From Welwitschia mirabilis (taxonomy: Eukaryota; Gnetophyta; Gnetopsida; Welwitschiales), in NCBI GenBank assembly GCA_051453625.1, contig JBOZIK010000001.1:160552979-160616978 (forward strand): 64,000 bases of DNA, given 5' to 3'. The notes beneath the pieces are model-generated. The model ran no database searches. It saw nothing but the letters and a program-made list of their open reading frames with translations, and was not told where the DNA came from. The translations under genes and the position numbers were made by a program. This document shows, in pieces, positions 60,349 to 64,000 of the stretch. Every line of letters begins with the position of its first letter. The stretch's first letter is position 1.

Positions 60349-61920
60349 TAGGATCGAGAACCCTAGAGGGAGGGTGAATAGGTTCTTAAAATTATAACAC
60401 AGTATTCTAAATAAATCCAAGATAAATCAAAAACTTGCATAAAATAATTCACTAATCCAAAACATGCATCAAAAGAAAAGTTAATAGAAGTAAAGAAATA
60501 AACTAAATGAAATCATAAAAGTACCAAATAGATGCACATAGGATTTATAGTGGTTTAGAAAACCTCTTACCTCACTCTCGATGATCAGCTTATTCTCAAG
60601 CTTTATCTAGATCTTCGATACTCCAATAGGTATTCTAGGTTCACTTGTAACCTTTACATATGAACTTTTTAAGGTTAGTCTTAACCTTTGAATGGACTTT
60701 TCAAGGATTAACCTAAATCTTTCACAAAGTAAAAAAGTGATATAATGATGCCAATATGCACAGATATCAGATGTTCTTGATACAATAGATTTGATAAAGC
60801 TCTTATCCTATAGATGTACAATAGATAAAGCACAAGATCTAACCTTCAATGTAGAGAGATGATGCAGACAATAGATCTTCATTAGTCAGAAGTATAGATG
60901 CCAAGACATAACAATGAATATCACAAGATTATATTGCTTATTCCTTAGATCCAAAAGATTAACATAATTGAAAATAATTCCAAAGGATTCTATGGTTATC
61001 TATCTCTTGGATATTTATATTATAAGGATTTTAGGGTTTATTACATATAAAATGCACTTCCAATAGCTATAAATGACTAGAAAATGGCTATCTAATGGAT
61101 ATATAATAGATACATAACTAATAAAAAATTTTAGTTCCATTTCATTTGGTTGACTTTTTAAAAATCCATTTGATCCCATTTGGTGTCATGACTTACATAG
61201 GTTACCTAAGTAAAAATTTTAGTTACACGAATTTCTTATAGCTTCATATCTAGTTGACCTCATCTAGGTTTGGTTAACCCTAGTCCAGCTGCCTACAATA
61301 AAATCTAGTCATCTACTTATTATGATAAAGGTCTTCTAATTTTCAGCATCAGGTCTAGTCGACCCCTTTAAGTATCTAATCAATCCCATGTTAACTAACT
61401 TAGGAGTATCAGCTGCATAGTACTCAGGTCTAATTAAACTTATTATAAGTCTAGTCAACCCCTTCTCAATCGATTTAGAACTATTGTTCCTTGATTTACA
61501 TATTTAGTCGATCCCATCATAGATTCAATTAACCCCTTGTCATTTAGTCTAGGGATACTTTTTATTAGGTTCTCAAATTCAGCCAACCTCATAAAGATCT
61601 GGTCGACCTCTTGCCTTTTAGTTCAAGGACATTGGTTCTCAAGGTTACAAGTTTAGTTGAGCTCATTAGAAATCCAATTAATCCCTTTAGATGCAGTTTA
61701 TTTTTTTTGTTTATTTTAGATGTAGTCAAACACTTAAAAGTCTGGTCGACCCCTCAAGAGGATAAAAGAATTGATAGGTTTCTAGTGTTTAGAATTTAAT
61801 GGTTTTAATTTCTTCTTTCAACTTGTTAGTAATCAACATTTTTTGCACAAGATATACAAAATTTACTATATAGAAAACATTAGTTTGACATGAATTAGCA
61901 AAAATTATCTAACAAAAACA
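60349..61920 (-). repeat. E4 5' LTR (family A)
   Basis: About 1.57 kb, nearly 200 bases longer than its partner. The extra length lies around 61,590-61,740, where additional GGTCGACC/GGTTGAGC-type units stand that are absent from the 3' LTR. It starts on the minus strand at TGTTTTTGTTAGATAATTTT (61,920). Confidence 0.83.
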
Positions 61921-61926
61921 CCTCTA

Positions 61927-63519
61927 ATGAATTATCTCATATGGAATTACAGGGGATTAGGGTCCTCTTACAAGAAAAATACCCTAATAAATCTTATTAG
62001 TTAGTTTAATATTCATTTAATTTGTTTATAAGAAATAAAGATTAAAAAAGACATGAAAAAAGTAAGTTTAGGATAGCAATGGACTTCCTTTACCTTCATA
62101 GCCTAAGGCACTTCTAGAGACCTCATGATCTCCATAAAAAGGGAGGTAGATCTAATTAATAGCAGTAAGTACCACATCATAATATTTCTTTAAAAAAAAA
62201 AGACTAGATCATAATGAACATTTACAGTCCTCAAAATAATCAAGATAAAGCTTTATCTTAGAAGAAGTTCAAAGGATAGTGATAGATAAATATAAATAAC
62301 TCATCGTGAGGGATTTTAATCAATATCTCCATTGCTGGGAAAAATTAGGGGGCTATGACTAGAATTCCAAAGGAGCTTCAATCCTAAAAGATTTTTTGAC
62401 AAGAAATTCTCTTACAAATATCTCTATTACGAGATGTAAATACACATGATCTAATACGAGAATAGTAATGATTTGATTATGTCTAAGATTAACAGAGTTC
62501 TTACTAGCAAGGATTTAGCTAAACTTCCACTTAAAGCCTATGGCCTAAATAGGATTTCTTTGGATCACCATCCTATCAAACTTAAAGTGGGGGTAATTTT
62601 ACCCTAGAAAATTATTAGAGAGAACACTCAAGAATCAAATGGTTAAAAGAAGGTGAGAAGCATACTAGGCTTTTCTTGTAGTAGGTCAACTAGCACAGAT
62701 TAGACAATAGGACCAAAAGGTTTATCATCAAAGGAGAGATAATAGAAAATAAATAAGACATAGCTAAGGAGCTAGAGACCCATCTTATAAGAATCTGGGA
62801 ATGGGACGATATAACCCCCATCCTTATTCTAAAGAATAAGAAATTTTCTAGTGAAGACAACTCTATGCTAGCTAAACTCCTAAGTAGAGATGAATTCTTG
62901 GCTACTGTAAGGTTTATTAAGAATAATAAAGCCCCCAGCCTTAAGGGGTGATCAGTTAAACCCTTTCAATTTTACTTTTTCATTTTAGAGGATAACATTC
63001 AGGATGTAATGTAGGAAGTTTTTTACAACAAGAAAATCCCTAGGTAAATGAATAGAACTAGGGTGGTTCTTACTCCTAAAAAGAGGGATGCTAGCAAACT
63101 AGAGGACTTCAGACCTTTAGGTGGTTGTAATGTTCTTTATAGAATCTTTGCAAAAATCATTATTGATTGAATCATTGCCCTACTTCCTAATGTAATATTA
63201 GAGAACCAAGACAACTTCATTTGATCTAGGTATATCTAAAGTCAAACCATTTTGACTTATGATATTACTCATTCTAGTAAAAAATATAAATTTTCTCTTC
63301 TTATTGCTAGGTTGAATATTGCCAAAGCTTATGACTCAGTTAGTTAGCAAGAATTAGGAAGTATCCTTAAGAAAAATAGTTTTCATCAAGATATCATTAA
63401 TCTTTGGCTAGATATACAAGCATTAGTTGAATTTAATATGGAGATCAACAATCATAGATAAAATTTATTTTCAGTAGGCATACCTTTTTCTCTTTATGAT
63501 GAATATTTTATAGGTCTTC
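61927..63519 (+). pseudogene. L1-type LINE ORF2: endonuclease and RT (broken, truncated by gap)
   Basis: ORF2 of a plant non-LTR element, encoding an AP-like endonuclease and RT. It starts MNYLIWNYRGLGSSYKK, the typical plant L1 opening MxxLSWNCRGLGNP. The endonuclease end reads YGLNRISLDHHPIKLK (about 62,540-62,590), matching LSDHxPI. RT has RTRVVLTPKKRDASKLEDFR then PLGGCNVLYRIFAKIIID (63,055-63,165), IARLNIAKAYDSVS (about 63,305-63,345) and VEFNMEINN. The N gap at 63,520 comes before the FADD site. ORF1 is not found. Stops are frequent. Confidence 0.85.
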
Positions 63520-63619
63520 NNNNNNNNNNNNNNNNNNNNNNNNNNNNNNNNNNNNNNNNNNNNNNNNNNNNNNNNNNNNNNNNNNNNNNNNNNNNNNNNN
63601 NNNNNNNNNNNNNNNNNNN
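63520..63619. other. assembly gap, 100 N
   Basis: Separates the plus-strand LINE from a minus-strand copia RT. The two sides are unrelated, so the true distance and join are unknown. Confidence 0.9.
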
Positions 63620-64000
63620 AGATTGCTTAATTTAAAGTTCAAGCAACATTTTTACTTTATCAAGAATACTTATTTCAAATTTATTTATCACAATATTTGC
63701 AAATTCTTTTGATAGATTTTCATTTGAGGCACTAAAGATAATATCATCAACATAAATTTATATAATAATTAAATTGTTTTTCAAGTTCTTTACAAATAAG
63801 TTTTTATCTACAATTCCTTGAATATATCCATTTTCATTTAAAAAGATGATGAGGTTCTCATACCAAGATATTGAAGCCTGTTTCAATCTATATAAAGCTT
63901 TCTTAAGTCTATACACATGATTAGTTTTATGAGAATTATAGACTTCTTTAATTAAAGTATTATTTAGAAAAGCACTCTTTACATCCATTTGATAAACTTT
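63620..64000 (-). pseudogene. copia RT fragment, family A-like (broken, runs off the window)
   Basis: Minus strand: [52 protein letters not shown], then IYVDDIIFSASNE (YVDD at 63,743-63,754) and FANIVINKFEIS. It is very close to the E4 RT. Compared with E4, eight residues (VEQPQGFI) are missing after EVY, an in-frame 24-base deletion. One stop precedes IYVDD. Confidence 0.85.

Larger units (their letters stand above)
54299..61920 (-). mobile_element. E4: SIRE-like Ty1/copia element, family A
   Basis: A minus-strand relative of E0, with 5' LTR 61,920-60,349, primer-binding site, shortened gag, pol, polypurine tract and 3' LTR 55,674-54,299. Unlike E0 it has no recognisable 3' extra ORF; only about 0.7 kb separates RNase H from the LTR. 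The gag N-terminus is missing, because coding similarity starts about 190 bases after the primer-binding site at the coiled-coil part. No matching target duplication was found, and the flanks belong to different elements (gypsy and LINE). Confidence 0.88.

Noticed and set aside
823-63988. Possible host genes among the many 60-80 codon ORFs
   Set aside because: None shows a host protein domain or exon structure. The recognisable ones belong to gag, pol or the extra 3' ORF of retrotransposons.

Overview
The window looks like nuclear DNA of a flowering plant, from a repeat-only region. It is strongly AT-rich. It carries the plant-specific mix of SIRE/Maximus-like Ty1/copia elements, Athila/Tat-like Ty3/gypsy elements and a plant L1-type LINE. 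The primer-binding sites are typical of plants: tRNA-Met type (TGGTATCA) in copia and tRNA-Asp-like (a decayed TGGCGCCGTTGCCGGGG type) in gypsy. I cannot name the species. I see no host protein gene, tRNA, rRNA or CRISPR array. Every recognisable coding segment is a broken retrotransposon gene with in-frame stops, mostly Gln or Trp codons turned into TAA, TAG or TGA.

Layout. (1) 1-15,358: a plus-strand gypsy element (G1; RT at the left edge, 3' LTR at 14,161-15,358), split by a complete plus-strand copia element (E0, 823-10,344, family A). (2) 15,359-18,580: AT-rich DNA with nothing recognised. (3) 18,581-27,160: a plus-strand copia element (E6, family B) that has lost most of pol. (4) 27,161-28,819: nothing firmly recognised. 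(5) 28,820 to about 46,433: a minus-strand family B copia element (E5), split at 33,545-44,184 by a minus-strand gypsy element (E1) and cut off at about 46,434 by a second gypsy element (E2). (6) About 46,434-54,298: E2, joined through an LTR remnant to a further gypsy fragment (E3). (7) 54,299-61,920: a minus-strand family A copia element (E4). (8) 61,927-63,519: a plus-strand LINE ORF2. (9) 63,620-64,000: a minus-strand family A copia RT running off the window.

The insertion order follows from the nesting: E0 is younger than G1, and E1 and E2 are younger than E5. Degenerate target-site duplications support E1 (ATCAC/ATCAT) and E6 (ATTAT/ATTGT). E1, E2 and E6 lack most of pol but keep gag and protease, so they look like deletion derivatives. 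Both superfamilies carry an extra 3' ORF resembling the putative plant transposon protein/env-like ORF of SIRE and Athila elements.

I found no clearly new biological system. The features most worth following are the short-motif arrays in the two copia LTR families, a roughly 76-bp tandem repeat inside family B LTRs, a block downstream of integrase shared by the gypsy copies, and an in-frame protease-RT/integrase fusion in E2. Several N gaps are flanked by near-identical sequence, which suggests assembly artefacts.
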